From assembly GCA_910584915.1 (NCBI GenBank), contig CAJUDM010000027.1, positions 1 to 64,000 on the forward strand: a DNA stretch of 64,000 bases, written 5' to 3'. Source of the stretch: an uncultured Lachnospiraceae bacterium (GTDB lineage: Bacteria; Bacillota; Clostridia; Lachnospirales; Lachnospiraceae). The translations under genes were made by a program, and so were the position numbers. Shown here piece after piece: positions 54,578-63,960 of this stretch. Each line of letters starts with the position of its first letter. Position 1 is the first letter of the stretch. The notes beneath the pieces are model-generated. The model did not search any database. It was not told where the DNA came from and worked only from the letters and a program-made list of their open reading frames with translations.

Positions 54578-56647
54578 TCAACAGATCTCCGCACCCGCAG
54601 GCATCGCCTTCTCCGGCGTCATCAGCGCCAGATTTCCGTCCGCATCCTCCGCGCACAAAAGCATCCCCTCCGATGTAAGCCCCGCCATCTTCCTCGGCGC
54701 AAGGTTCACAAGCACCATCACCTTCTTTCCGACCATCTCCTCCGGCGAATAGTACTGTTTGATGCCCGAAAGGATCTGCCGCACCGAAGAACCGATCTTC
54801 ACCTGGGAACAGAGCAGTTTTTTGGACTTCGGCACCTCCTTGCAGTCGATGATCTCGCCCACCTGGAACTGGCACTTCGCAAAATCATCATAGCTGATCT
54901 CCGGCTTCGCCTGGATGTCCATACAGCCGGAACCGGACTGATCCTGTCCCTCCTCCTTTTTCCCGGCATCTGCCGCCGATTTATCCTGAGATTCCTGGGC
55001 GGAACCTTCTGCAGAACTTTCCGCTGTCCCTGCCGCCGCCTTTCGCTCTGCGAACATCGCCTCCACCTTCTCCATCACTTCCTCCGGTTTCAGCCTCGCA
55101 AACAAAATCTCCGGTTTTTCCACCACCCGGTTCCCGGAAGGATAGAGCGCTCCGATCTCTTCTGCACTTCCCTCCTCGAGCTTATCGAAACCTATAAGCG
55201 GCGCATTGACCTGTTTTGCTATCTTCTGAGCAGTCTCCGGCATAAACGGCTCAAGCAGGCTGGCTCCCACCAGGATACCGTTTAACAGATTATAGAGCAC
55301 CGTACTTAAGCGGTCTTTTTGCCCCTCATCCTTCGCCAGCGCCCAGGGCATGGTTTCATCAATATATTTATTACACCTCTTAAATAAAGCAAAAATCTCA
55401 CTGATCGCATCTGCCACCCGAAGGCCGTCCATCTTCGCCGCCACCTTCCGGTAAGCCTGCGCCGCCGTTTCCTTCAGATCGGCATCGATATCCGCCTGAT
55501 CCCCTGTCACATTCTTATTTGCAGCCACGCCGTCAAAATATTTATTGCTCATGGAAACAGTACGGTTCACCAGATTCCCCATGGTGTTTGCCAGATCGGA
55601 GTTAAAACGCTCGATCATCAGCTCCCAGGTGATCACGCCGTCGTTCTCAAAGGGCATCTCATGCAGTACAAAGTACCGCACCGCATCCACACCGAAGAAA
55701 GACACCAGATCCTCCGCATAGATCACATTGCCTTTGGATTTGCTCATCTTGCCATCCCCCTGTAACAGCCAGGGATGCCCGAACACCTGCTTCGGCAGCT
55801 CCTCCTCCAGCGCCATCAGGAAAATAGGCCAGTAGATCGTATGGAAGCGGATGATATCCTTTCCGATCAGATGCAGGTCCGCCGGCCACAGCTTTTTATA
55901 CTGCTCTGTGGAATTTCCCTCCGCATCATAGCCGATGCCCGTGATATAGTTGGTCAGCGCATCCAGCCACACATAGACCACATGTTTCTCATCGAAATCG
56001 ACAGGAATCCCCCATTTAAAGGATGTCCTCGAGACGCACAGATCCTGCAAGCCCGGCAGCAGGAAATTATTCATCATCTCATTTTTCCGGGACACCGGCT
56101 GGATAAATTCCGGATGCTCATTAATATGTTTGATCAGCCTGTCCGCATATTTGCTCATCTTAAAGAAATATGCCTCCTCCTTCGCCGGCTTTACCTCCCT
56201 GCCGCAGTCCGGGCACTTCCCGTCCACAAGCTGGGATTCCGTCCAGAAAGATTCGCAGGGCGTACAGTACATCCCTTCATAAGCTCCCTTATAGATATCA
56301 CCCTTTTCATAGAGGCGCTTAAATATTTTCTGAACCTGTTTTTCATGGTAATCATCCGTGGTCCTGATAAACTTGTCATAAGAAGTGTCCAAAGAATCGC
56401 ATATCTCGCGGATCGTCTCCGCAACGCCGTCCACATATGCCTTCGGCGTAACACCCGCCTCTTCCGCCTTCAGTTCGATCTTCTGGCCATGCTCGTCCGT
56501 TCCCGTCTGGAAAAACACATCGTAGCCGTCTTTTCTCTTAAACCTGGCGATACTGTCCGCCAGCACGATCTCATAACTGTTCCCGATGTGGGGTTTGCCG
56601 GATGTGTAAGCGATCGCCGTTGTAATATAATATTTACCCTTGTTCAT
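54578..56647 (-). CDS. metG: Methionyl-tRNA synthetase
   Basis: A 689-residue enzyme that charges initiator and elongator tRNA-Met. HIGN (20-23) and KMSKS (300-304) are the class I motifs. A four-cysteine zinc knuckle (C128, C131, C145, C148) is present. A Glu/Ala/Ser-rich linker (about 535-580) joins a C-terminal tRNA-binding domain of EMAP type. No T-box leader was seen upstream. Confidence 0.97.
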   Translation of the reverse strand: MNKGKYYITTAIAYTSGKPHIGNSYEIVLADSIARFKRKDGYDVFFQTGTDEHGQKIELKAEEAGVTPKAYVDGVAETIREICDSLDTSYDKFIRTTDDYHEKQVQKIFKRLYEKGDIYKGAYEGMYCTPCESFWTESQLVDGKCPDCGREVKPAKEEAYFFKMSKYADRLIKHINEHPEFIQPVSRKNEMMNNFLLPGLQDLCVSRTSFKWGIPVDFDEKHVVYVWLDALTNYITGIGYDAEGNSTEQYKKLWPADLHLIGKDIIRFHTIYWPIFLMALEEELPKQVFGHPWLLQGDGKMSKSKGNVIYAEDLVSFFGVDAVRYFVLHEMPFENDGVITWELMIERFNSDLANTMGNLVNRTVSMSNKYFDGVAANKNVTGDQADIDADLKETAAQAYRKVAAKMDGLRVADAISEIFALFKRCNKYIDETMPWALAKDEGQKDRLSTVLYNLLNGILVGASLLEPFMPETAQKIAKQVNAPLIGFDKLEEGSAEEIGALYPSGNRVVEKPEILFARLKPEEVMEKVEAMFAERKAAAGTAESSAEGSAQESQDKSAADAGKKEEGQDQSGSGCMDIQAKPEISYDDFAKCQFQVGEIIDCKEVPKSKKLLCSQVKIGSSVRQILSGIKQYYSPEEMVGKKVMVLVNLAPRKMAGLTSEGMLLCAEDADGNLALMTPEKAMPAGAEIC

Positions 56648-56733
56648 TTTGTCATCCTCCCTGTCCCTTTATCCATGTCTATTTCATCTTTCACATAAAT
56701 GGCTGTGTGTTCCTGTTCTGGTCAGCTTTCATA

Positions 56734-56955
56734 TCAATACATATCCTCATCATTTTCAGCTGATTCCATCGCCGTCATTGTCACCGCATTCGAAATATTC
56801 TTACTTATCATAAACGGCATCTGCTGCTCTCTCACGGATTGCCTCAGAAAAATATTAAACGCGGTGGAAAGGCTCATTCCCAGTTCTGAAAATAAAGCGT
56901 CAGCCTGCGTTTTCAACTCTTCATCTACACGAAAAGTAACGTTTACACTCTTCAT
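56734..56955 (-). CDS. RelB/DinJ-family antitoxin without a toxin
   Basis: A 73-residue protein. The ribbon-helix-helix start SVNVTFRVDEELKTQADALF and LGMSLSTAFNIFLRQSVR match RelB/DinJ. The start at 56955 has GGAGG eight bases upstream. A YafQ or RelE gene normally follows; here only 86 bases separate its stop from metG and hold no toxin. Promoter and operator are intact. Confidence 0.82.
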   Translation of the reverse strand: MKSVNVTFRVDEELKTQADALFSELGMSLSTAFNIFLRQSVREQQMPFMISKNISNAVTMTAMESAENDEDMY

Positions 56956-56977
56956 ACTCGCCGCCTCCAATTTTTCT

Positions 56978-57014
56978 TATAATGCATTATACATAGTCTT
57001 TTTTTTTAAGTCAA
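56978..57014 (-). promoter_or_regulatory. Promoter and palindromic operator of the antitoxin gene
   Basis: On the minus strand TTGACT, 17 bases, TATAAT. The -10 box forms half of the perfect 14-base palindrome TATAATGCATTATA (56978-56991), a layout typical of antitoxin autorepression. Confidence 0.75.
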
Positions 57015-57128
57015 CACAAATTGTGCTTTAAACGTGCATATTATGTGCATCCTTCTGTCTTCCTATACCAATGTCGGTTAAATACGTCTGTTCTTGTCCT
57101 TACGGAGTGACTGCAGGAAAAATATTTT

Positions 57129-57578
57129 TTATTCTTCAACCATACTCTCCAGATATCCCCTGTCCCACAGCAGGATCTTCAGCTTTTTTGCCGCCTCCAC
57201 GGCAGGAGCCGTAAAATATTGGTTTGTCAGCACCGCCCCTACCATGCAGTCATAATAATCCCGCCCGGCATAAGCCTCCTGCACCGCCTTTACGCCTACA
57301 GAGTCCCCATAGCACTTGCACTGGATCGCATAGGTGACGCCGTCCCGCTCCGCCAGGATATCGATGCCGTAATCCCCGCTGCCCTTAGTCACCTCCACCT
57401 CTTTAAATCCCCGTTTTTGTAACAGGTCCGCGCAGTAATACTCGAAGTCATGGCCGTCCATCATGTCAAAATCCCTGCCATATCTCCGCCTTCTTCTGAT
57501 AAATGATACGGCGAGCCACAAAAGCAGAAACACTGTCAGTAGTGTAATTGTTAAGATAATGTATGTTTTTGCGTCCAT
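57129..57578 (-). CDS. Membrane-anchored Mrr-type restriction endonuclease domain protein
   Basis: About 149 residues. One N-terminal helix (IILTITLLTVFLLLWLAVSF) and a basic patch are followed by an Mrr-like nuclease domain: FEYYCADLLQKRGFKEVEVT, GSGDYGIDILAE with the metal-binding Asp, and AIQCKCY with the Gln-x-Lys. All catalytic residues seem present. The start at 57578 is preferred since a longer frame runs through the ThuA-like gene. Ribosome-binding site is weak. Confidence 0.78.
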   Translation of the reverse strand: MDAKTYIILTITLLTVFLLLWLAVSFIRRRRRYGRDFDMMDGHDFEYYCADLLQKRGFKEVEVTKGSGDYGIDILAERDGVTYAIQCKCYGDSVGVKAVQEAYAGRDYYDCMVGAVLTNQYFTAPAVEAAKKLKILLWDRGYLESMVEE

Positions 57579-57669
57579 AAAGCTGTTATATCTTCTGTTC
57601 TTCCTTTCAATTTTATGACTGTCTGCAAACTCATTGTTTACTTTTTCCGCCCAAATGCTCTTGCGCAGT

Positions 57670-58269
57670 TCACCCTGCCCCGCCGTCCAGTAAGATCCCC
57701 AGCGCTTTTCTGAGCATATACTGAAACTCTTTTCTTTCCGTCGTTCTCTCATCATGTCCCGGCGCGAGAAAGCATACCCTTCCTCTCCCCGCATTCCTGC
57801 TCCACCCGGCAGGATATCTCTCCCCATCCATCTCATACCACAGAAAAATGTCATTTCCCTCATCGGCCTGCCTGAGCATATACGGCTCCTCCTCCATCGA
57901 ACAGAGAAGTTCCTCTCCCTCATAATACCGAAGTTCACAATAAGGCGGATGGGTGATAAAATTTCCACCGTAAAACCTCTCCAGCCGGCTGTTGTCCGGT
58001 GTGATCATGCCGTTGTGGAGCACAAGTACCTTTCCCCCTCCCTCAATATATGACGCCAGTTTATCACCGAATCCGCCTTCGTCCGTATAATTGTCGATAT
58101 AACTTAATACCACATCATACTCCCTCAGCCTCTCCTTTTCCATGGATCGGTAATCCACCGACACCTCGCACTCCCCGGCTTCCCCGAACACTTTCACTAT
58201 CCCGCCCGACACCCTGCCGAGCGGATGATATATCGCTTTTTCTTCGTCTCCCAAGATAAGTATTCTCAT
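57670..58269 (-). CDS. ThuA-like (class I glutamine amidotransferase-fold) protein
   Basis: A 199-residue protein resembling the ThuA domain: MRILILGDEEKAIYHPLG, YDVVLSYIDNYTDEGG, GGGKVLVLHNG and FLAPGHDER, with a Tyr/His-rich middle. ThuA proteins have been tied to sugar use but their reaction is not established. GGAGG precedes the ATG. An 18-base palindrome lies upstream. The Mrr-type gene follows after 91 bases. Confidence 0.7.
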   Translation of the reverse strand: MRILILGDEEKAIYHPLGRVSGGIVKVFGEAGECEVSVDYRSMEKERLREYDVVLSYIDNYTDEGGFGDKLASYIEGGGKVLVLHNGMITPDNSRLERFYGGNFITHPPYCELRYYEGEELLCSMEEEPYMLRQADEGNDIFLWYEMDGERYPAGWSRNAGRGRVCFLAPGHDERTTERKEFQYMLRKALGILLDGGAG

Positions 58270-58310
58270 GATTTCCTCCTCTGTCTCTCATTGCCTGCGA
58301 AAAGAAAAAA

Positions 58311-58328
58311 TACAATAATATTATTGTA
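58311..58328. promoter_or_regulatory. Perfect 18-base palindrome
   Basis: TACAATAATATTATTGTA lies 42 bases upstream of the ThuA-like gene. It may be an operator or part of the promoter; it does not fit Fur, PerR or Rex sites exactly. Confidence 0.5.
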
Positions 58329-58373
58329 ACATATATGGCTGAAAAACGTCCAAAAAATTCCTCCCTCTTCCGG

Positions 58374-58453
58374 CAATTTCATGACAGTTCGGCTATCCGA
58401 CTGAGCCAAATCGCCAGCTGAATGACATTGCCGGCTGAACTGTTGCGAAATTG
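58374..58453. other. Candidate structured element, imperfect inverted repeat
   Basis: CAATTTC-3-ACAGTTC (58374-58390) pairs with GAACTGT-3-GAAATTG (58437-58453). The 46-base interior contains further small hairpins (TCGG-CTAT-CCGA, and CAGCTG). The DUF885 gene starts 78 bases downstream. Confidence 0.45.
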
Positions 58454-58531
58454 TCCATATAAACAGCCTTCGGTGCTAATACATGCCCACCCCCGCATAT
58501 ATTGTAAGGACTTACCCTCTCAGGAGTTCTT

Positions 58532-60454
58532 ATGCGCATCCTAACAAAAATCCATAATCTTTTCAAAGGTAAAACTACAGGCAAAAAACTGCTCCCGATC
58601 CTGTTCGCCGGCTTTCTGTTGTTTCTGACAGGTTTTTTATCTGTTTTTCTTCCACGGAGCATCCCCTCTTTTTTTGCGGATGCTTCCTACAATAAACTTT
58701 GCCGGGAGATCTTTCGCAGCGAACTGTCCGGCAATACGCTGACACTTCACTATACCCTTAAAAATCCGGCAGACTACGGCATCTATGAGGACGAAGCCCG
58801 CCTTCCCATATACTCTGCCGAAAGCCAGGCGCTTTCGAACGCCTCCCTCACCGACTGGCTGGAACAGCTCTCTGCCATCGACCGGGAAAAACTCTCCCCG
58901 GAAAACCGCTACAGCTATACACTGCTCACCCGCTATCTCACATTGCAGCAGTCCCTCTCGGATTTCCCCTGTTACGCAGAGCCGCTCTCCCCTAACAGCG
59001 GCATGCAGCAGACGCTTCCTGTCCTCTTTTCCGAGTACCGTTTTCAGAGGCGGAAAGATATCGACGATTATCTCTCCCTGCTGTCACAGACAGGCAGTTA
59101 TTTTCAGGGTCTCCTCTCCTATGAGCGGGAAAAAGCCGAAGCCGGGCTCTTTATGTCAAAAGAAGCTTCCGAAGCTCTGGTCCGCGGATGCGAAGCTTTT
59201 CTCACCGAGGACGCCATAAACAATGGTTCTCATTTTCTTGTGGATTCCTTTGCCGCCCGCCTTATGGAATTCCAGAAGGAATACCCGGAACTGCTCAGTG
59301 AAGAAGCCTTTGAGGATTATTATCAGGAGAATATAAAGATCTTAAAAGAAGATGTGATGCCTGCTTATCGGGAACTGGCAGAAGAAATGACACTATTGTC
59401 AGAATCCGCCGCAGTAAAAAGCGATTCCTCAACCGGTTCCGCAAATACTGCCGAGATCTCCGAGAAGCAACGCTACTATGCGCTGCTGATACAAAAATCC
59501 ACCGGTTCTGACCGTCCTGTGGAAGAAATTCAGGAAATGCTGTATGCACAGTTTGATTCTCTGCGCAGAGAACTTCTGCAGATGAAAAAACAGCAGGCCG
59601 CACAATCTGCTGACGATTCCTATGATCCGCAAAATACCTCCGCGCCCGACAGGCATACCCATCCGCTCTCCGTAGAAGATATCCTTGTCTTCCTGCAGCA
59701 GGATATGCAGAAGGATTTCCCGCCTCTGCTCTCCGGCTCGGATCCCTCGTCCGGCGGCGTACTGAAAAAACAACTCCCTGCTATCTCCTGTGACATTAAA
59801 TATATCTCCAAAAGCCTGTCCGCATCCAGCGCGCCGGCATTTTACCTGACGCCTCAGATGGATGCCTTCCATAAGAATGTGATCTATATCAACCCTGATT
59901 CTTCCCTGGAAGGGACTGCTCTCTTCACCACCCTTGCCCATGAAGCCTTCCCCGGGCATCTCTATCAGACAGTTTATGCAAGGGAGAGCAGCATTGCCGA
60001 CAGAAAAAATCCGCTGCGCGGCATTCTCGACTATCCGGGATACGCGGAAGGCTGGGCTCTCTACGCGGAACTTAACGCATACGACTATGCTGCAGACTAT
60101 TATGCTGTGGATACCGGAATCCTGAAAACCTCTCGCTCTCTGGAACTCTGCCTCTGTGCACTTTTGGACCTTCATATCCATTATTACGGCTTTACTCTTC
60201 CACAGGCACAAACGCTTCTCGCAATGTTCGGCATTCCCGAAGAAGCGGCAAAAGAGCTCTATACCTACATTGAACAGGAGCCCTCGAATTACCTGAAATA
60301 TTACCTCAGTTATCTTGAGATCCTGTCTTTAAAGGAGGAAGCCGCCAGACTCTGGGGAGAAGACTATTCCGATTACCGTTTCCATCAGTTTTATCTGGAT
60401 GCAGGTCCCTCGGATTTTCTATCTTTACAAGAGAGACTGCAGGATATCAGGTAG
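58532..60454 (+). CDS. DUF885-family zinc peptidase, membrane-anchored
   Basis: A 640-residue protein. One N-terminal helix (LPILFAGFLLFLTGFLSVFL) anchors a mostly helical outside domain. The metal motif HEAFPGH (about residues 470-476) and the downstream YAEGWALYAE supply the zinc ligands and Glu. Such proteins resemble M2/M3-type carboxypeptidases; substrate unknown. CAGGAG precedes the ATG. Confidence 0.86.
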   Translation: MRILTKIHNLFKGKTTGKKLLPILFAGFLLFLTGFLSVFLPRSIPSFFADASYNKLCREIFRSELSGNTLTLHYTLKNPADYGIYEDEARLPIYSAESQALSNASLTDWLEQLSAIDREKLSPENRYSYTLLTRYLTLQQSLSDFPCYAEPLSPNSGMQQTLPVLFSEYRFQRRKDIDDYLSLLSQTGSYFQGLLSYEREKAEAGLFMSKEASEALVRGCEAFLTEDAINNGSHFLVDSFAARLMEFQKEYPELLSEEAFEDYYQENIKILKEDVMPAYRELAEEMTLLSESAAVKSDSSTGSANTAEISEKQRYYALLIQKSTGSDRPVEEIQEMLYAQFDSLRRELLQMKKQQAAQSADDSYDPQNTSAPDRHTHPLSVEDILVFLQQDMQKDFPPLLSGSDPSSGGVLKKQLPAISCDIKYISKSLSASSAPAFYLTPQMDAFHKNVIYINPDSSLEGTALFTTLAHEAFPGHLYQTVYARESSIADRKNPLRGILDYPGYAEGWALYAELNAYDYAADYYAVDTGILKTSRSLELCLCALLDLHIHYYGFTLPQAQTLLAMFGIPEEAAKELYTYIEQEPSNYLKYYLSYLEILSLKEEAARLWGEDYSDYRFHQFYLDAGPSDFLSLQERLQDIR

Positions 60455-60511
60455 TTCATCTGAATCATTGTCAGTCTGCCGCAGCCCTGGTATCTCCACA
60501 CTAATTTCCAT

Positions 60512-60531
60512 CTGCCCGCTCCGGCGGGCAG
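60512..60531. terminator. Hairpin between convergent DUF885 and spmB genes
   Basis: A perfect 8-bp stem CTGCCCGC-TCCG-GCGGGCAG. No T run follows on either strand. Confidence 0.45.
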
Positions 60532-60601
60532 TCAAATCAGGACAATTTCGCCTGCACCGGCTTACCTCCGGGCTCAGATTACTGCACACATTCCTCTGCC
60601 G

Positions 60602-61120
60602 TTACAGATACAGCACCATCAGCATACTCACCGCGATTCCCGCCCCCGTCGCCAGCAACGCCCCGGGCAGCGTCCACCTTGTCTTTTTCACTTTCGCCGC
60701 CATATAGTAAACACTCATCGTATAGAAACAGGTTTCCGTGCAGCTCATCATGATCGAAGTCAGGAGCCCTGTGCGGGAGTCCGGTCCGTACTGCTCAAAA
60801 ATATCTAACACCAGCCCTGTCGCCGCGGACGAGGAAAACATTTTGATAAACACAAGCGGTACAAACTCAGCACCGATCCCCATTTTTTCCGTCAGCCCTC
60901 CAAAGACGCTCCCCAGCATCGAGAGAAACCCGGAAGCCCTGAGCACCCCCACCGCGATCATCAGCCCCACCAATGTCGGGAGTACCGTCACAACAGTCTT
61001 CAATCCGTCCATCGCACCCTTCACAAAGGCATCATACACATCCGTCTTATTCAGCACTCCGTTTAATACAATATAAAATATCAATGCCGGAATAATGATC
61101 ACCGAAAGCCGCATCAACAT
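60602..61120 (-). CDS. spmB: Spore maturation protein B
   Basis: A 172-residue membrane protein with Gate/nucleoside-recognition-like helices (VTVLPTLVGLMIAVGVLRAS, MFSSSAATGLVLDIF). With SpmA it helps dehydrate the spore core in Bacillus. GGGAGG precedes the ATG, which overlaps the end of spmA by 7 bases. Confidence 0.93.
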   Translation of the reverse strand: MLMRLSVIIIPALIFYIVLNGVLNKTDVYDAFVKGAMDGLKTVVTVLPTLVGLMIAVGVLRASGFLSMLGSVFGGLTEKMGIGAEFVPLVFIKMFSSSAATGLVLDIFEQYGPDSRTGLLTSIMMSCTETCFYTMSVYYMAAKVKKTRWTLPGALLATGAGIAVSMLMVLYL

Positions 61121-61743
61121 CCGCTCTTCCTCCCGTACTTAAGCTTGATATAGATGACGCCCGCCAGTGTGGAGCAACAGGTGGCTAATATGGCCGGCAG
61201 AATGATCCCGGAAGGATTCAGAGAGCCGTATTTACTCCGGTAAACGATCATATTGACCGGAATGAGCTGCAGAGATGAGATATTCAGGATCAAAAACCCG
61301 CACATGGCATCGCTGGCAGCTCTCCCTCCCCTTTTCTTTCCATCCGCTTTACCATATCCCGGCGTCCCTCTCTCCTCCTCCAGTTTTGCCAGTTCCTCCA
61401 TCGCTTTCAGCCCTGCAGGCGTACATGCCCAGCCAAGCCCCAGAATATTGGCGACCAGATTTGTTGCGATAAATCCCCTCGCCGGATGATCCTGCGGCAC
61501 ATCCGGAAACAGAAAACTGATAAAGGGCTGCAGCTTTCTTGTAAATCGCTCTATCAGTCCCGCCTGTCCCGCGATCTCCATCAGCCCTACCCAGAGCGCC
61601 ATTGCCCCCGCCATTGTAATGCACAGCGTCACCGCCGACTCCGCATACTCCAGACAGGCATTGGAGACTGCCTCCATATTCCCGGTAAACAGCGCATACA
61701 GAATCCCGATCAGGAGCATACCAGCCCAAATATAATTTAGCAT
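61114..61743 (-). CDS. spmA: Spore maturation protein A
   Basis: A 209-residue membrane protein. MAGAMALWVGLMEIAGQAG and NLVANILGLGWACTPAGLKA are family landmarks. The Start at 61743 has AAGGGGAAG upstream. Partner of spmB; presence supports a spore-forming host. Confidence 0.93.
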   Translation of the reverse strand: MLNYIWAGMLLIGILYALFTGNMEAVSNACLEYAESAVTLCITMAGAMALWVGLMEIAGQAGLIERFTRKLQPFISFLFPDVPQDHPARGFIATNLVANILGLGWACTPAGLKAMEELAKLEEERGTPGYGKADGKKRGGRAASDAMCGFLILNISSLQLIPVNMIVYRSKYGSLNPSGIILPAILATCCSTLAGVIYIKLKYGRKSGC

Positions 61744-61830
61744 AGTCTTCCCCTTCAAAGTCTTGTCTCTATATCTTTATGCGCCTGTCCGGAAAAACTT
61801 GACCATCCGGCTGATTTTATTTTGTAAGCC

Positions 61831-61876
61831 AAAAATAAAAGAACCCCCGAAACCGCTTATTGTTTCAGAAGTTCTT
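61831..61876 (-). terminator. Terminator of the acyl carrier protein gene
   Basis: On the minus strand AGAAC-TTCTGAAAC pairs with GTTTCGGGG-GTTCT, followed by TTTATTTTT. It lies 25 bases past the stop. Confidence 0.75.
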
Positions 61877-61900
61877 CCAAATCCCTTTATTTCATGCTGC

Positions 61901-62137
61901 TCAGGCATCAATCCCCTGATCCTTGATAAACCGGATCACATCCCCCACAGTCTTGATGTTCTCCAGATCATCCGACGGAAATTCCACACCGTACTCTTCC
62001 TCACACTGCATAACCAGTTCAAACAGATCCAGGGAGTCAGCGTTCAGGTCATCCTTGAAGGAAGTCTCCTCCGTAATCTGGCTTGCATCCACTGTCCCCA
62101 GCTGTGTTTCTATGATTGCCGCAATTTTTTCTAACAT
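61901..62137 (-). CDS. acpP: Acyl carrier protein
   Basis: A 78-residue carrier. The 4'-phosphopantetheine site is Ser34 in LNADSLDLFELVM. AAAGGAG precedes ATG 62137; the 12-codon extension is unlikely. The gene stands alone rather than in a fab cluster, so it may serve fatty-acid synthesis or a specialised acyl transfer. Confidence 0.93.
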   Translation of the reverse strand: MLEKIAAIIETQLGTVDASQITEETSFKDDLNADSLDLFELVMQCEEEYGVEFPSDDLENIKTVGDVIRFIKDQGIDA

Positions 62138-62257
62138 CTTTTTGTCTCCTTTTTTTAAATTCAGCCTTATCACATTTTGATATTCTGCTTCCGGTTTTGT
62201 TTATTAAAGCAGACGGCTTTCTTATTCTACACAGACTATAGTTTAGTTAGACTTTTC

Positions 62258-63100
62258 CTATTTGTCAAGCAAATACTGATAAATTTCTCGTTTACCGACA
62301 CCTCTGTCCTTCGCGACCGCTTTCATCGCCTCTTTTCGCTCCATACCGGCATCTTCATACTGTTTCATATGCTCTTCGATGCTGAGTTCCAAAAAGTTCT
62401 CCCTCTTCTCCTGTCTTCTCTTTAAGAGGCTTTTTCCCTCTATGACAAGAACATATTCACCGCGGGGCTCCTCCCCCTCATAAAAGGCGAGCGCTCCTTC
62501 CAATGTCATCGGCATCACGGTCTCAAACTTTTTGGTCAGCTCCCTGCAGATCGTGATATTCCTGTCTCCAAGCGCCTCATACAACTCCTTCAGCGTCCTC
62601 ACCAGATGATGCGGCGCCTCATACAGGACCATCGTTCTTGTCTCCTCCTTCAATAACTCCAATATTTCCGCCTTTTCCTTTTTCTCAGACGGTAAAAAGC
62701 CCTCAAAACAAAAACGCCGTGTGGAGAGCCCGGACAAAGTCAGCGCCGTGATACAGGCTGCCGGTCCCGGCAGGGAAGTCACTGTGATCCCCTCCTTCTG
62801 GCACAGTTTAACAAGCACCTCCCCCGGATCGGAGATTGCCGGTGTTCCGGCGTCCGTGATCAGCGCAACGTTCAGCCCCTCCCTCATCTTCTGCACCAGT
62901 ATCTGTGCCTTCTCCACTTTATTATATTCGTGGTAGCTTGTCATAGATGTCTTGATTCCGAAATGATTTAACAGTTTAATACTGTTTCTCGTGTCCTCCG
63001 CCGCGATCAGATCAACTGACGCCAACGTTTCTATCACACGCGGCGTCATATCCTTCAGATTTCCTATTGGGGTAGCACACAGATATAATTTCCCGAGCAT
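62258..63100 (-). CDS. rsmI: 16S rRNA (cytidine-1402-2'-O)-methyltransferase
   Basis: A 280-residue SAM-dependent enzyme. LYLCATPIGNLKDMTPR, AAEDTRNSIKLLNHF and LITDAGTPAISDPG are signature segments, with SLPGPAACITALTLSGL after them. It methylates the ribosomal decoding centre. Follows trmN6 by 42 bases. Confidence 0.96.
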   Translation of the reverse strand: MLGKLYLCATPIGNLKDMTPRVIETLASVDLIAAEDTRNSIKLLNHFGIKTSMTSYHEYNKVEKAQILVQKMREGLNVALITDAGTPAISDPGEVLVKLCQKEGITVTSLPGPAACITALTLSGLSTRRFCFEGFLPSEKKEKAEILELLKEETRTMVLYEAPHHLVRTLKELYEALGDRNITICRELTKKFETVMPMTLEGALAFYEGEEPRGEYVLVIEGKSLLKRRQEKRENFLELSIEEHMKQYEDAGMERKEAMKAVAKDRGVGKREIYQYLLDK

Positions 63101-63142
63101 ATACTGTATCCTTCCTGTTATATCAATCCCTCAACCGGAGTA

Positions 63143-63886
63143 CTAATAACCATAGATCTCAGAAATCTCCGGCATATAAACACCCGGACTCTCATAAACG
63201 ATCAGCGGTTTCTCCACTCTCATCCGCGGTCTTCCTCCGCGGACTGCCTCGATCAGTACCATGTTCGGTTCCTTATCCACATACGGATACACAATCTGCA
63301 TCCGTTTCGGCTGAAGCCTGCTCTCAGTCAGCGTCACAAGTATCTCGGAGAGTCGGAAAGGCCTGTGGACCAGATAAAAGTGTCCTCCCGGCTTGAGCAG
63401 TTTTGCCGACATCACCGCGATGTCACGAAAAGTACAGCAGACCTCATGCCTGGCAATGGCTTTCGACATATCCGAGTTCCGCAGGCCGTGCTGTTCGATC
63501 ATATAGGGCGGATTACAGGTTATCACATCAAAAGAGGCCGCCCCGAACAACCTGTCAGCCTCCCTGATATCTCCTGTCACGATCTTAATCTTCTCACCCA
63601 GCCTGTTCAACTCCACACTGCGCGCCGCCATGTCAGCGCTTTCCGGCTGTATCTCAAGCCCCCAGAGATGCGGAATACCGGTTCTCGCCTCCATCAAAAG
63701 CGGCAGGATCCCCGTTCCCGTGCCGATATCCAAAAGGCGCTCACCCCTTGCCCCGGCGGCAAAGCCGGCAAGAAGCACAGCATCCATCCCGAAACAGAAT
63801 CGCTCCGGATCCTGAATGATGCGATAGCCGTTTCTCTGCAGGTCATCCACCCGCTCCCCCGGCCTGATCAGTCCACTTTCCTCCAT
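63143..63886 (-). CDS. trmN6: tRNA1(Val) adenine-N6-methyltransferase
   Basis: A 247-residue SAM-dependent enzyme. FCFGMDAVLLAGF is the family start, LLDIGTGTGILPLLM is the SAM motif, and CNPPYM is the NPPY catalytic motif. Context with rsmI is standard for Firmicutes. Confidence 0.93.
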   Translation of the reverse strand: MEESGLIRPGERVDDLQRNGYRIIQDPERFCFGMDAVLLAGFAAGARGERLLDIGTGTGILPLLMEARTGIPHLWGLEIQPESADMAARSVELNRLGEKIKIVTGDIREADRLFGAASFDVITCNPPYMIEQHGLRNSDMSKAIARHEVCCTFRDIAVMSAKLLKPGGHFYLVHRPFRLSEILVTLTESRLQPKRMQIVYPYVDKEPNMVLIEAVRGGRPRMRVEKPLIVYESPGVYMPEISEIYGY

Positions 63887-63960
63887 AAAACTTCCCCGTC
63901 CGCAAATATCTTATGCGTCTGATATTTATCCTGTCCTTCATATTTCATCCGCGTACTCTG

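Noticed and set aside
56648..57128. T-box leader for metG
   Set aside because: No T-box core sequence or terminator/antiterminator pair was seen; the region is occupied by the antitoxin gene.
57579..57968. Longer form of the Mrr-type protein (280 codons)
   Set aside because: The extra part overlaps the ThuA-like gene in another frame and has Arg-rich shadow composition.
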